Source: JAEYOM01 sp036260935 (GTDB lineage: Bacteria; Bacillota; Clostridia; Acetivibrionales; DTU013). Taken from it: a stretch of 64,000 nucleotides of DNA. The stretch lies in assembly GCA_036260935.1 (NCBI GenBank), contig DATALQ010000051.1:186001-250000 (forward strand). Reading direction: 5' to 3'. The position numbers and the translations under genes are program-made. Position 1 is the first letter of the stretch. Every line of letters begins with the position of its first letter. Shown here piece after piece: positions 35,197 through 43,834 of this stretch. The notes beneath the pieces were generated by a model. The model was not told where the DNA came from. It saw only the letters and a list, made by a program, of their open reading frames with translations, and did no database searches.

Positions 35197-36979
35197 AAGA
35201 ATGCCCCTCTTTCTCATTTTGCTCCGGAAGCCATACCTCCGCAGAAGTCCCTTTCCCTTCAGTACTCACCAGCCTTAATCCGTATTCTTCTCCAAAATAG
35301 AGCTTAATCCGCTCATCTACGTTCCTTATCCCAATACCTGAAAACTTCAGCTTACCTGTGTCCTCTCCCCTTAATCCGGAATCAGGGCTCATACCTACCC
35401 CGTTATCCTTTACACAGAGTACGACAAAACCGTCCCTTTTCATACCTGTAATGTCAATCACTCCCCCGGTAACTATGCCCTCAAATCCATGGATAATTGC
35501 ATTCTCGACCAGAGGCTGCAATAAAAGCTTGGGAATTCCATATTGCCTTATATCCTCCTCTATGTTGCAGCACAGTTGGAATTCGATGGAATGGCGCATT
35601 TGGAATATAGCCGAATAATTTTTCAGATTTTCTATCTCCTCTTCGACTGTGATCAGCTCATCCCCCTTGACTATAGTCATTCTGAGGAGGTTTGTTAATG
35701 CAAGAACCATATCTGCCGCTTTTTTTGCATTGTTGTTGATAGCCGCCCATCTCACTGCATTAAGTGTGTTAAACAAAAAATGTGGACTGATCTGGGCCTG
35801 AAGCGATTTCAGCTCCGCATCTCTTTTTTTCCTTTCCTTGTCCATGTTATCCTGCATCAGCGACTTTATATTTTTCCTCATAGTGTTGAAGTTTTCTTCA
35901 AGAATTCCAATCTCGTCATGCCTTTTAACGGTTTGATCTCCGTAAGAGCTATCCAGGTCGGTTTTGAGCATCAATTTGGCAAGCTTCCTCAAAGGCTTTG
36001 AAATATTCCGGGCTATTACGGCTGAAATACCCCAAAAGGCCAATATAAAAATTGCATTTATGATTAACAGCTGATTTCGTACTTTACCCAGTTGTTCGGT
36101 TATGGCGTCATAGGATTTAATATCTACAACCTTCCAATTTCTAATTGTGTTATAGGAAATGATTGATTTATTGCCTTTTGCATCGTCTATAACAAAATAA
36201 CCCTTTTGCTCTTCCGGGAATATGCAGTCGTATACATTCATGAATGGTTTATTCAGCCACTCCTTTACCGTTGATGAAATCACATCCAGGTTCTCGTTCA
36301 GAATAACTCTTTTCTGCTGTTGATTTTCAGCTGTCATAAGCTTGCTGATTTCGTCTTCCGGCACACTTATTACAAAAGTCCCGTATTGATTCTCACCTGA
36401 AGCATTATAAATATTTTTGACAAGGGTCATAACATACGGATGCAGGTTAGTCTCGCTTTCTATATAGTTTTTCTCTATACCTTTCCAAATAAGATTTGTC
36501 CCTTTATCCCTCGTGTTCCCAGGCATGTACCGGTTCAGATACGAATCGGAACCGGCTCCTTCATAAGTCCAATTGGTGTATTTCTGGCCCGATGAAGTAA
36601 TAATGGTAATATAGCATCGGGTCCCTATCATATTAAAAGCCATGTTGCTGATAAAACCGTTGAATTTATTGATTCTGTTAAGCTTGCTTAAATTTTTATT
36701 CTCCCGGTTTGAAAACGATGATGCATCCGAATCTTCTATTTCCTGCTGAATCAGTTCCTTTATGCTTTCGTCATCATTAACATACAATGCTATAGATGCC
36801 ATTTTCTTGAGCAAACTGTCAATACTGTTGGATACAAGCTCAATTGAATTAGACGTTTCCGAAGATATCTGACTCATTGTCATATCATTGGCTGTCTTCT
36901 GAAAAACATAGAAAGAAATCGCAAAAGGGACAAAAATAATAATTATAAACGCAATGATCAGCCTGGTAAATGTATTCAT
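35171..36979 (-). CDS. Membrane sensor histidine kinase (YesM family)
   Basis: 602 residues. Membrane helices at about 5-25 and 300-320 frame an extracellular Cache-like sensor. A HAMP domain follows, then the YesM-type histidine box Q-I-S-P-H-F-L-F-N-T-L-N and an ATPase domain with P-L-V-E-N-A-I-I-H-G and D-N-G-V-G-M. These kinases sense sugars directly or through the binding protein outside the cell and signal to YesN-type AraC regulators. It is the first gene of the kinase-regulator pair and is preceded by a plausible promoter. Confidence 0.93.
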   Translation of the reverse strand: MNTFTRLIIAFIIIIFVPFAISFYVFQKTANDMTMSQISSETSNSIELVSNSIDSLLKKMASIALYVNDDESIKELIQQEIEDSDASSFSNRENKNLSKLNRINKFNGFISNMAFNMIGTRCYITIITSSGQKYTNWTYEGAGSDSYLNRYMPGNTRDKGTNLIWKGIEKNYIESETNLHPYVMTLVKNIYNASGENQYGTFVISVPEDEISKLMTAENQQQKRVILNENLDVISSTVKEWLNKPFMNVYDCIFPEEQKGYFVIDDAKGNKSIISYNTIRNWKVVDIKSYDAITEQLGKVRNQLLIINAIFILAFWGISAVIARNISKPLRKLAKLMLKTDLDSSYGDQTVKRHDEIGILEENFNTMRKNIKSLMQDNMDKERKKRDAELKSLQAQISPHFLFNTLNAVRWAAINNNAKKAADMVLALTNLLRMTIVKGDELITVEEEIENLKNYSAIFQMRHSIEFQLCCNIEEDIRQYGIPKLLLQPLVENAIIHGFEGIVTGGVIDITGMKRDGFVVLCVKDNGVGMSPDSGLRGEDTGKLKFSGIGIRNVDERIKLYFGEEYGLRLVSTEGKGTSAEVWLPEQNEKEGHSYDKDIVSR

Positions 36980-37034
36980 GTTCCCTTCTCCCTTATCCTG
37001 CCTGTGATATAGGAAAAGAATCGCCTGTCATTTT

Positions 37035-37064
37035 ATTTTACAGCGTGCAACATAAAATTGTAAA
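37035..37064 (-). promoter_or_regulatory. Possible sigma-A promoter of the YesM-type kinase gene
   Basis: On the minus strand TTTACA (37059-37064) and TAAAAT (37035-37040) are 18 bases apart, about 60 bases upstream of the kinase start. Confidence 0.4.
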
Positions 37065-37353
37065 GATAATCCATGCCAGGATCGTATCAACTTACTTATG
37101 AGTTCCCTTACGTTAAAGAATTGGAAAGTGCGGAACAAGAACGAAAGTGCAGTACAAGAATTGGGATCAGGTTTTGAGCCAAATGATGATCATATTACAC
37201 GGGCAACTTGAGTTGAAACTGCAGGGTCCACCCCACCGTCCTCAAGGGCTCGTTTCTCATCACCGAACGGGATAGACCCCACAAAACAGTTGACAGGCCC
37301 GATACGCGTGGTTTCGAACCGTCTCTGCGTTTCACCTTTTTTTCAATTACCTT
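37065..37353. other. Intergenic stretch without a recognised gene
   Basis: A GC-richer block at about 37195-37330 has no plausible reading frame and no clear RNA family. It contains GGTTTCGAACC, which resembles a tRNA T-loop, but the rest of a tRNA cannot be drawn. Confidence 0.4.
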
Positions 37354-37521
37354 TTATTTTTCATTCTCGTCCACATGTATCTTCGCGTTGGTTATCTGGA
37401 ATTCCGAAGGTACCGTTACTCTTGAGTGGGACTTTTTCTTTTCTATATTCGCCCATGCGGCGGTATCGTGCTTTTCCACCGGCACTCCCAGGTCGTAGTC
37501 TTTCTTTTTATTATCGGGCAT
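37354..37521 (-). CDS. DUF3787 family small protein
   Basis: 55 residues: a Lys-rich start, V-E-K-H-D-T-A-A-W-A-N-I-E, then T-V-P-S-E and an acidic end. The E-K-H-x-T-A-A-W-A-N and V-T-V-P-S-E blocks are those of DUF3787, a small clostridial family of unknown function. AAAGGAG lies seven bases before the ATG (37519-37521). The gene lies just downstream of the terminator-like hairpin that follows the M24 peptidase gene. Confidence 0.8.
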   Translation of the reverse strand: MPDNKKKDYDLGVPVEKHDTAAWANIEKKKSHSRVTVPSEFQITNAKIHVDENEK

Positions 37522-37587
37522 ATTTTTTCTCCTTTCATCCGGGCATTAATACATATATTCTTGGATGAAATATGAAAATTATGCGCG

Positions 37588-37620
37588 GGACAGAGGGACA
37601 GGGACCTTGTCCCTCTGTCC
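37588..37620. terminator. Terminator-like hairpin downstream of the M24 peptidase gene
   Basis: A perfect 13-base stem (37588-37600 with 37608-37620) rich in GGGACA/TGTCCC, with a 7-base loop. It has no T run on either side, so it could be a dispersed palindrome rather than a classic terminator. Confidence 0.5.
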
Positions 37621-37637
37621 TACCTCTGTCCAAAAGC

Positions 37638-38867
37638 TTATACCTGCATTAGTCCGGGGTGATCGCCTGTGATGCACCTGCCTCCGCCTGCAGTCACAAT
37701 AAAAGTGTTTTCGATGCCTACCATGCCTACGCCTTCAACGCCCGCTTTGGGTTCCAGCGCAAACACCATTCCCTCCTGCAGCGGTTCGTCGAAGCCTTTT
37801 GCAAGCACCGGCAGCTCATCTACCTGCAGGCCTATGGCGTGTCCGAGGAATTTCACCCTTCTGTTACCGTACCCCATAAAATTCGGCAGGTAATCGTCAT
37901 TTATATCCTTCATGATATTATTGTAAATATTCGAAGGAGTATCGCCGGGTTTCAGCATAGCTGCCATTTTGAACTGTATATCCAGACATTTTTTGTGTAT
38001 TTCCTGTGCCTGCTTGGGCAGCGGCTTTCCAAACACATATGTCATTGTCTTGTCCGATTGGTAGCCTTCATATCCGCACCCTGTGTCTATAAAAATCAGA
38101 TCGCCGTCCCTCAGCCTTCGCTCACGATTGCCCATAAGCTGCATCGCGGGACCGAGTCCGTAATTCCCTCCGGGACCATTGAAGTAGGTCGGATAAAGCG
38201 AGCTCTCTCCAAATGCGATATGCCCCAGCAATATTTCGGTATCGAACATGCTGAAACGCGCTATGCCCTGGTGTCCCTCTGCTACAAGTACGGAAAAGAT
38301 AGCAGCCGTCAGTTCGCTCTCCGTCATTCCCTCGCGGAACAATGACGGCACACGCTCTTCCATCACCGTTCTGTGTATATTGCCCGCTTTTGTCATTATT
38401 TTAAGCTCATAAGGACTTTTTACCGATCTGGCTCTCGAAATACATGCGTCCAGCGATTTGAGCGAAGTGAAGCCGAAATATTTCTTCAGCCGCTCGGACA
38501 TAGCCAGAGGAATGACCTCAGCCTCTATATGAGCAGTACCCGGCAGCCTGCCGAGAGCTGCGGCAGCTTCGCGGTAGGATTCCATCTGCCTGATGCAAGG
38601 GAAAAGCGATTCTTCAACCGCTCTTTCGAAACTGCGCCTTACATAAAATACAGCGTCGCCGTTCCTTGGTATGAAGAGCAGTCCTTCCTGCATGGTGCCG
38701 GTAAAATAGTAAAGATTTATCTTGCTTATTACCAGCGCCATCTCCCAGCCGGGCTCCTTCTCATCCAAAATGTCTCTGAAGCGTTCCAGCCTGCGTTCCA
38801 ACTCGGATAAGGGCACCTTGTTGATGCAGTTTTTATAGATACAATCATCTATTGAATCATTTTTCAT
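37638..38867 (-). CDS. M24 family metallopeptidase (Xaa-Pro aminopeptidase-like)
   Basis: 409 residues: a creatinase-type N-terminal domain (to about 160) and a pita-bread catalytic domain. The five metal ligands are visible: Asp in F-I-D-T-G-C-G and Asp in Y-Q-S-D-K-T, His in L-G-H-A-I-G-L, Glu in A-L-E-P-K and Glu in V-G-I-E-N-T. This is the dinuclear site of aminopeptidase P and prolidase. No signal peptide is seen, so it should process proline-containing peptides in the cytosol. GAGGAAG precedes the ATG. Confidence 0.9.
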   Translation of the reverse strand: MKNDSIDDCIYKNCINKVPLSELERRLERFRDILDEKEPGWEMALVISKINLYYFTGTMQEGLLFIPRNGDAVFYVRRSFERAVEESLFPCIRQMESYREAAAALGRLPGTAHIEAEVIPLAMSERLKKYFGFTSLKSLDACISRARSVKSPYELKIMTKAGNIHRTVMEERVPSLFREGMTESELTAAIFSVLVAEGHQGIARFSMFDTEILLGHIAFGESSLYPTYFNGPGGNYGLGPAMQLMGNRERRLRDGDLIFIDTGCGYEGYQSDKTMTYVFGKPLPKQAQEIHKKCLDIQFKMAAMLKPGDTPSNIYNNIMKDINDDYLPNFMGYGNRRVKFLGHAIGLQVDELPVLAKGFDEPLQEGMVFALEPKAGVEGVGMVGIENTFIVTAGGGRCITGDHPGLMQV

Positions 38868-38935
38868 AACTTACTTCCTCTGCCATTTTTTATTATTTAT
38901 TATATATTTTCATCGTATTCCTATCAAATTATTTT

Positions 38936-39619
38936 CTACGGATCAACTACCGTTGGAGTCCGTCCTATGCCCGAGGCAAGCTCCGTCAGCCTGTTAAGAG
39001 TGTCGCATCCCGCGACGCCGTCTGCGGTAAGGCCCTGAGCACGCTGGAAATTCGTCACCGCTCTGCGTGTGCCCGGCCCATAATAACCGTCCAGTCCGGC
39101 CCCGGTATAGCCCAGCGCATTCAAAGCATCCTGCAGCGTAAGTACATAATTACCCACGCTCCCGGAACTTAGCAGAGGATACCCCCCATTCGGGCATGCA
39201 GCCGGAGTTTGCCTTGCATCGAAGTGAACCCAGGTAGGCGTCAGATAGGCCGGTTCCACATAAACCCACACTCCTGTTGCTGCTGCAGTATTACGCAGCT
39301 GATCCCGGGTGGCGCCGTCAAGGTTCTGCCCGACATCGAAGGCGTCACCTGCATAATGTGCGGACATCGGGTCGTGCCCGCCTTCCCATATTCTCTTAAA
39401 GGCATAACCTACATAAATCGAGCGCCCCCACGAGCTTCTCGTTATATTCCAAGCCTCCATGGTCCTCCTGGAGGTCCATACTGTGTTCGCAGTCGAGTTC
39501 GCCCTGAATTCCCCTACGGTAAGTGAACGTCCGATATTATAGGGCATCGCGTCCGACAGGCCCAGTGTATAATACTCCATTCTGTTGCTTCGGTCGTTAT
39601 ATACATAAACGTTCGGCAT
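38936..39619 (-). CDS. M15-type peptidase with C-terminal peptidoglycan-binding domain
   Basis: 227 residues. Residues 1-140 carry the H-D-H zinc set of M15/VanY-like peptidases: H88 and D95 in A-H-Y-A-G-D-A-F-D, H132 in W-V-H-F-D. Residues about 150-212 form a PG_binding_1 domain (L-Q-D-A-L-N-A-L-G-Y ... D-G-Y-Y-G-P-G-T-R-R-A-V-T-N-F-Q). There is no signal peptide, which is typical of spore or phage-like wall hydrolases delivered by other means. AAAGGTGG precedes the ATG. The likely activity is D,D- or L,D-peptidase on peptidoglycan stems. Confidence 0.8.
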   Translation of the reverse strand: MPNVYVYNDRSNRMEYYTLGLSDAMPYNIGRSLTVGEFRANSTANTVWTSRRTMEAWNITRSSWGRSIYVGYAFKRIWEGGHDPMSAHYAGDAFDVGQNLDGATRDQLRNTAAATGVWVYVEPAYLTPTWVHFDARQTPAACPNGGYPLLSSGSVGNYVLTLQDALNALGYTGAGLDGYYGPGTRRAVTNFQRAQGLTADGVAGCDTLNRLTELASGIGRTPTVVDP

Positions 39620-39663
39620 TCGAATTCCACCTTTACATAATATACTTCATTTCATATTATGCC

Positions 39664-39754
39664 GGGGTCCGGCCCGTTGTTCCGGTGAGGCGGAGCCCAG
39701 CCCATTGTTCCGTCGGCGTCGGGAGGCGGAGTCCGGCCCGTTGTTCCGTCGGGC
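39664..39754. repeat. Three imperfect GC-rich direct repeats
   Basis: Units of about 25-35 bases containing GG(A/G)GTCCGGCCCGTTGTTCC recur at about 39664, 39692 and 39728, the middle copy with a few changes. They lie upstream of the ABC-F promoter and hold no convincing gene. Confidence 0.55.
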
Positions 39755-39827
39755 CTGCGATCAGGTCTGCGGCCAGGCTCTTGCAAACTTTGATAGACCC
39801 TGTGTAAACCTTAATAAATCTTGGGTT

Positions 39828-39856
39828 GTGACAATGCATTATATATGTGTTATAAT
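39828..39856 (+). promoter_or_regulatory. Promoter of the ABC-F gene pair
   Basis: GTGACA (39828-39833) and a perfect TATAAT (39851-39856) are 17 bases apart. The predicted leader is about 155 bases and contains a GCCGG/CCGGC stem-loop near 39892 and a possible 23-codon reading frame starting at about 39868 without a clear ribosome site. Confidence 0.65.
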
Positions 39857-40018
39857 CAGTTGCTGTATGCTGCTTAAGGGAAACAGGAAAGGCCGGGCAT
39901 ATGCCGGCTGCCTTACAGTGCAGCGGACCGGACCGTAAGCCTGACCGCACAGCGAATACAGACCGGATCCATTGCGGATTAAAACAAATAAGACCATATA
40001 GAAGGATGAATAACCAAT

Positions 40019-41635
40019 ATGATAAGCACAACCGGAATATCCCTGAGGTTCGGGGAACGGGTACTTTTTGAAGATGTAAATATTAAATTCACGCCGGGCA
40101 ACTGCTACGGCCTGATCGGGGCCAACGGCTCCGGCAAATCAACTTTCCTCAGGATACTGTCCGGAGAGCTCGAAGCGAACAGGGGCGAAGTAGCGATAGA
40201 GCCTGGCAAGAGGCTTGCCGTTCTGAAGCAGAACCAGTTTGAGTTTGACGAATACGAAGTTCTGAAGACTGTTATCATGGGACACAAAAGGCTCTGTGAA
40301 ATAATGGACGAAAAGGAACTGCTCTACGCAAAGCCCGATTTCTCCGAGGAGGACGGAATAAGGATATCCGAGCTCGAAACCGAGTTTGCGGAGATGAACG
40401 GCTGGGAAGCGGAGTCTGAGGCCGCCACGATGCTCAATGGCCTCGGTATAGGAGAGGAATTCCATTATAAAAAGATGGGCGACCTTGAATCGAACCTGAA
40501 AGTAAGAGTTCTGCTCGCACAGGCGCTTTTTGGAGCACCCGACATACTGTTGATGGACGAACCGACCAACCATCTTGACGTTGCTTCTATTGCCTGGCTG
40601 GAAAACTTCCTTTACAATTTCGACAACACAGTGATAGTGGTCTCGCACGACAGACATTTTATGAACAAGGTCTGCACGCATATAGCAGACATAGACTTTG
40701 GCAAAATACAGTTGTACTCGGGCAACTATGATTTCTGGTACGAATCGAGCCAGCTTGCCATACAGCAGGCGAAGGACCAGAACCGCAAGACTGAAGCGAA
40801 GATAAAGGAATTGCAGGAATTCATACAGCGTTTCAGCGCGAACGCCTCCAAATCCAAACAGGCCACCTCGCGCAAAAAGCTGCTTGAGAAGCTCACTATA
40901 GAGGATATCAGGCCTTCTTCGCGCAAATACCCGTTCGTGGATTTCAAGCCCGACAGGGAGGTCGGTAACGACCTGTTGTATGTGAATGGCATAGCGAAAG
41001 TTATCGACGGGGTAAAGGTGCTGGACAACCTGAGTTTTACCATAAACAAGGGCGACAAGGTAGCATTCGTCGGGCCCAACGGCTTTGAGAAAACAACGCT
41101 GCTGAAGATCCTGGCCGAAGAGCTGGAGCCCGACAGCGGAGATTTCAAATGGGGTATAACCACCTCGCGTTCGTATTTCCCCAAGGACAATACAGAATAT
41201 TTCGACGGGGTGGAACTGACGCTGGTCGAATGGCTCAGGCAGTTTTCGAAGGATGAGACCGAAACCTTCCTGCGAGGCTGGCTCGGTAGGATGCTTTTCT
41301 CGGGTGAGGAGGCACTGAAGAAGTCCTGCGTTATATCCGGAGGCGAGAAGGTCCGCTGCATGCTTGCCAAAATGATGCTGTCCGGAGCCAACACACTGCT
41401 GTTTGACGAACCGACGAACCATCTCGATCTCGAATCAATAACAGCACTGAACAACGGACTTACTAATTTTAAGGGAACAATACTGTTTGTCTCACATGAC
41501 CATCAGTTTGTGCAGACCATAGCGAATAGGATTATGGAGATAACTCCAAAGGGCCTGATCGACAAGCAGATGACCTATGATGAATATCTTGAAAGTGAAG
41601 AAATACAGGCCTTGCGAAAGGAAATGTACGCCTGA
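40019..41635 (+). CDS. ABC-F ATPase, YbiT/YkpA type, with one degenerate ATP site
   Basis: 538 residues with two ABC domains and the linker R-F-S-A-N-A-S-K-S-K-Q-A-T-S-R typical of YbiT/YkpA proteins, ribosome-associated factors of the cytosol. Domain 1 has Walker A G-A-N-G-S-G-K-S (34-41), but its signature reads L-E-S-N-L (156-160) instead of LSGGQ. Domain 2 has a normal signature I-S-G-G-E (439-443), but Walker A is G-P-N-G-F-E-K-T, with Glu357 in place of the invariant Gly. Both Walker B motifs are intact. The two faults belong to the same composite ATP site. The stop overlaps the next ABC-F start. Confidence 0.9.
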   Translation: MISTTGISLRFGERVLFEDVNIKFTPGNCYGLIGANGSGKSTFLRILSGELEANRGEVAIEPGKRLAVLKQNQFEFDEYEVLKTVIMGHKRLCEIMDEKELLYAKPDFSEEDGIRISELETEFAEMNGWEAESEAATMLNGLGIGEEFHYKKMGDLESNLKVRVLLAQALFGAPDILLMDEPTNHLDVASIAWLENFLYNFDNTVIVVSHDRHFMNKVCTHIADIDFGKIQLYSGNYDFWYESSQLAIQQAKDQNRKTEAKIKELQEFIQRFSANASKSKQATSRKKLLEKLTIEDIRPSSRKYPFVDFKPDREVGNDLLYVNGIAKVIDGVKVLDNLSFTINKGDKVAFVGPNGFEKTTLLKILAEELEPDSGDFKWGITTSRSYFPKDNTEYFDGVELTLVEWLRQFSKDETETFLRGWLGRMLFSGEEALKKSCVISGGEKVRCMLAKMMLSGANTLLFDEPTNHLDLESITALNNGLTNFKGTILFVSHDHQFVQTIANRIMEITPKGLIDKQMTYDEYLESEEIQALRKEMYA

Positions 41636-43524
41636 TGAACCTGCTGTCAGCTGAGAAAATATCAAAAAGCTATAGTGAAAAAGCTCTGTTCAGCCAGATA
41701 TCTCTCGGCATAAACGAGGGTGAGAAGATCGGCGTCATCGGCATCAACGGAACCGGCAAATCCACCCTGCTCAAGGTTATTGCAGGTATGGAAACGCCCG
41801 ACGAAGGTAGGATAATAAGGATAAACGGTCTCAGAACAGGTTACCTGCCGCAGCTTCCCGAGTTCGATAAAGACGGTACAGTTCTCGAGCATGTGCTTAA
41901 CGAGTTGCCTCAGGCTGATCGTCAGGACGGGGAATTCGAAGTCAAAGCAATGCTTACCAGACTCGGTATCAGCGATTTCGACGCAAAACTCAGCACGCTG
42001 TCGGGAGGTCAAAGGAAAAGAGCCGCTCTAGCCGCTGTTCTCACGCGTCCTTCCGATTTGCTCATACTTGACGAGCCTACAAACCATCTCGACAACGCAG
42101 CCGTCGACTGGCTCGAAAAGTACCTGAACAGCCGCAGGGGCGCGCTCATGATGGTAACTCACGACAGATATTTCCTCGACAGGGTTACAAACAGGATAAT
42201 CGAGCTGGATTTCGGTAGGCTGTTCAGTTATCAAGCCAATTACAGCAAATTCGTGGAAATGAAGGCCGAACGCGAGGAACTGGAGCAGGCCTCCGAAAGG
42301 AAAAGGCAGAACCTCTACAGGCGGGAGCTTGCATGGATACGCCGCGGGGCTCAGGCTCGTTCAACGAAGCAGCAGGCCAGGATCGACCGTTTTGAGAAGC
42401 TTAGCGAGGAACAAGGTCCTTCGGCATATGAAAATATAGAGATACAGGCCGGTTCAGCCCGCATGGGCAGGAAGACGATCGAACTCGAGCATGTATCAAA
42501 GAGCTACGGTGACAGGGAGATCCTCCGTGACTTCAGCTATATACTTGCAAGGGACGACCGCGCAGGTATAATCGGCCCCAACGGTGCCGGAAAATCGACT
42601 TTGCTCAAGCTTATATCGGGCAGACTGCAGCCTGATTCCGGAAGCGTAACGACCGGAGAAACTATAAAGATAGGTCTATTTTCGCAGGAGAGCGAAGATA
42701 TGGATACGGACAAACGAGTGATCGATTATATCCGTGACGAAGCGGAATATCTTGCGACCCCGGACGGTACGGTAAGCGCCTCTCAGATGCTTGAAAGATT
42801 CCTGTTCCCTCCGTCGGTACAATGGACGCCCATATCCAAGCTTTCCGGAGGGGAAAGAAGGAGACTGTACCTGCTGCGGGTCCTGATGGGCGCGCCTAAC
42901 GTACTACTCCTCGATGAGCCTACGAATGACCTTGATATACAGACGCTTACCATCCTCGAGAGTTATATCGATGACTTCCCCGGCGCAGTCGTCGCGGTAT
43001 CCCACGACAGGTACTTCCTCGACAGGATTGCCGAAAGGGTATTCCTGCTGCCGGGCGACGGAACGGCAGAAAGGTATGAGGGCAATTATTCATACTATGC
43101 CGAATCGGTCGGAGAAAAGGCCGACAGACCGGGCAAAGACGGCCGTGAAATGGCCGGAATTTCCAGGAAATCAACCGAAGCACTCAGGCAATCCGACGGC
43201 CGCAATAAAGGTGCTGCCGGTACCGATACATCAAGTGGGGCCTTAAAAACACCAGGCAGCCCGGAGTCCACAAAAAACAGACCTCTGCGTTTCACCTACA
43301 AGGAGCAGAAGGAATTCGAACAGATAGACGGCTTGATCGCCGGCCTTGAAAAAGAAATAAGCGAAAACGAAAGACTCATCAACGAAGCCTCGTCCGACTT
43401 CGAAAGGCTTCAGAAGCTGCTTTCGGCAAAGGAACAGCTTGAAAAACAGCTTGAAGAAGCAATGGAACGCTGGGTTTACCTCAACGAACTGAATGAAAGG
43501 ATAAACAATGCCAATTTCAGTTAG
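41635..43524 (+). CDS. ABC-F ATPase, Uup-like with C-terminal coiled coil
   Basis: 629 residues. Both halves carry complete motifs: G-I-N-G-T-G-K-S-T, L-S-G-G-Q-R-K-R, L-D-E-P-T-N-H-L-D; then G-P-N-G-A-G-K-S-T, L-S-G-G-E-R-R-R, L-D-E-P-T-N-D-L-D. A variable linker rich in Gly, Ser and Lys (about 495-550) leads to a C-terminal coiled coil, as in Uup proteins. ABC-F proteins act on stalled or initiating ribosomes rather than in transport. Its ATG shares a base with the upstream stop (TGATG). The 3' end overlaps the convergent SMR gene by eight bases. Confidence 0.92.
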   Translation: MNLLSAEKISKSYSEKALFSQISLGINEGEKIGVIGINGTGKSTLLKVIAGMETPDEGRIIRINGLRTGYLPQLPEFDKDGTVLEHVLNELPQADRQDGEFEVKAMLTRLGISDFDAKLSTLSGGQRKRAALAAVLTRPSDLLILDEPTNHLDNAAVDWLEKYLNSRRGALMMVTHDRYFLDRVTNRIIELDFGRLFSYQANYSKFVEMKAEREELEQASERKRQNLYRRELAWIRRGAQARSTKQQARIDRFEKLSEEQGPSAYENIEIQAGSARMGRKTIELEHVSKSYGDREILRDFSYILARDDRAGIIGPNGAGKSTLLKLISGRLQPDSGSVTTGETIKIGLFSQESEDMDTDKRVIDYIRDEAEYLATPDGTVSASQMLERFLFPPSVQWTPISKLSGGERRRLYLLRVLMGAPNVLLLDEPTNDLDIQTLTILESYIDDFPGAVVAVSHDRYFLDRIAERVFLLPGDGTAERYEGNYSYYAESVGEKADRPGKDGREMAGISRKSTEALRQSDGRNKGAAGTDTSSGALKTPGSPESTKNRPLRFTYKEQKEFEQIDGLIAGLEKEISENERLINEASSDFERLQKLLSAKEQLEKQLEEAMERWVYLNELNERINNANFS

Positions 43525-43834
43525 CACGGCTGAAATTCAACCCGATGGTACCAATCATTATAAGTGCGATAAAGATTATTTTCGACACACTCAGGTGCTC
43601 TCTAAAAAAGAATACACCTATAATAACAATCGCAAGAATTCCCATTCCCGACCAGATTGCATAAGCAATGCCGATATCGATTTTTTTGAGGGCCATGGAA
43701 AGTAACAGCAGACTGAGTCCATATGACAGTAACATTGCAGCAGTCTTTAGGCTAATCATATCATGAGATATTTTCAGCATGGACGTTCCGAAAACTTCAA
43801 AACTGATGGCAAGAAACAAATAGACCCAACTCAT
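43517..43834 (-). CDS. Small multidrug resistance (SMR) efflux protein
   Basis: 105 residues with four membrane helices. The essential membrane Glu of the family is Glu13 in S-F-E-V-F-G-T, and Y-A-I-W-S-G-M-G matches the SMR helix 3 signature. Such proteins work as antiparallel dimers, exchanging protons for cationic drugs or guanidinium-like compounds. The ATG overlaps the DUF5360 stop in an ATGA arrangement. It is the last gene of a MarR-DUF5360-SMR operon. The neighbouring DUF5360 gene recalls the yvaD-yvaE pair of Bacillus subtilis. Confidence 0.93.
   Translation of the reverse strand: MSWVYLFLAISFEVFGTSMLKISHDMISLKTAAMLLSYGLSLLLLSMALKKIDIGIAYAIWSGMGILAIVIIGVFFFREHLSVSKIIFIALIMIGTIGLNFSRAN

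Noticed and set aside
37300..37330. tRNA gene suggested by a GGTTTCGAACC T-loop-like string
   Set aside because: The T stem does not pair over five bases, and no acceptor, D or anticodon arms can be drawn around it.
39657..40031. Protein of 124 codons on the minus strand over the GC-rich repeats
   Set aside because: It has no ribosome site, its end is made of the repeats, and it runs over the promoter of the ABC-F genes.
40139..41422. Open frame of 427 codons on the minus strand
   Set aside because: It is antisense to the YbiT-type ABC-F gene and its composition mirrors that gene.
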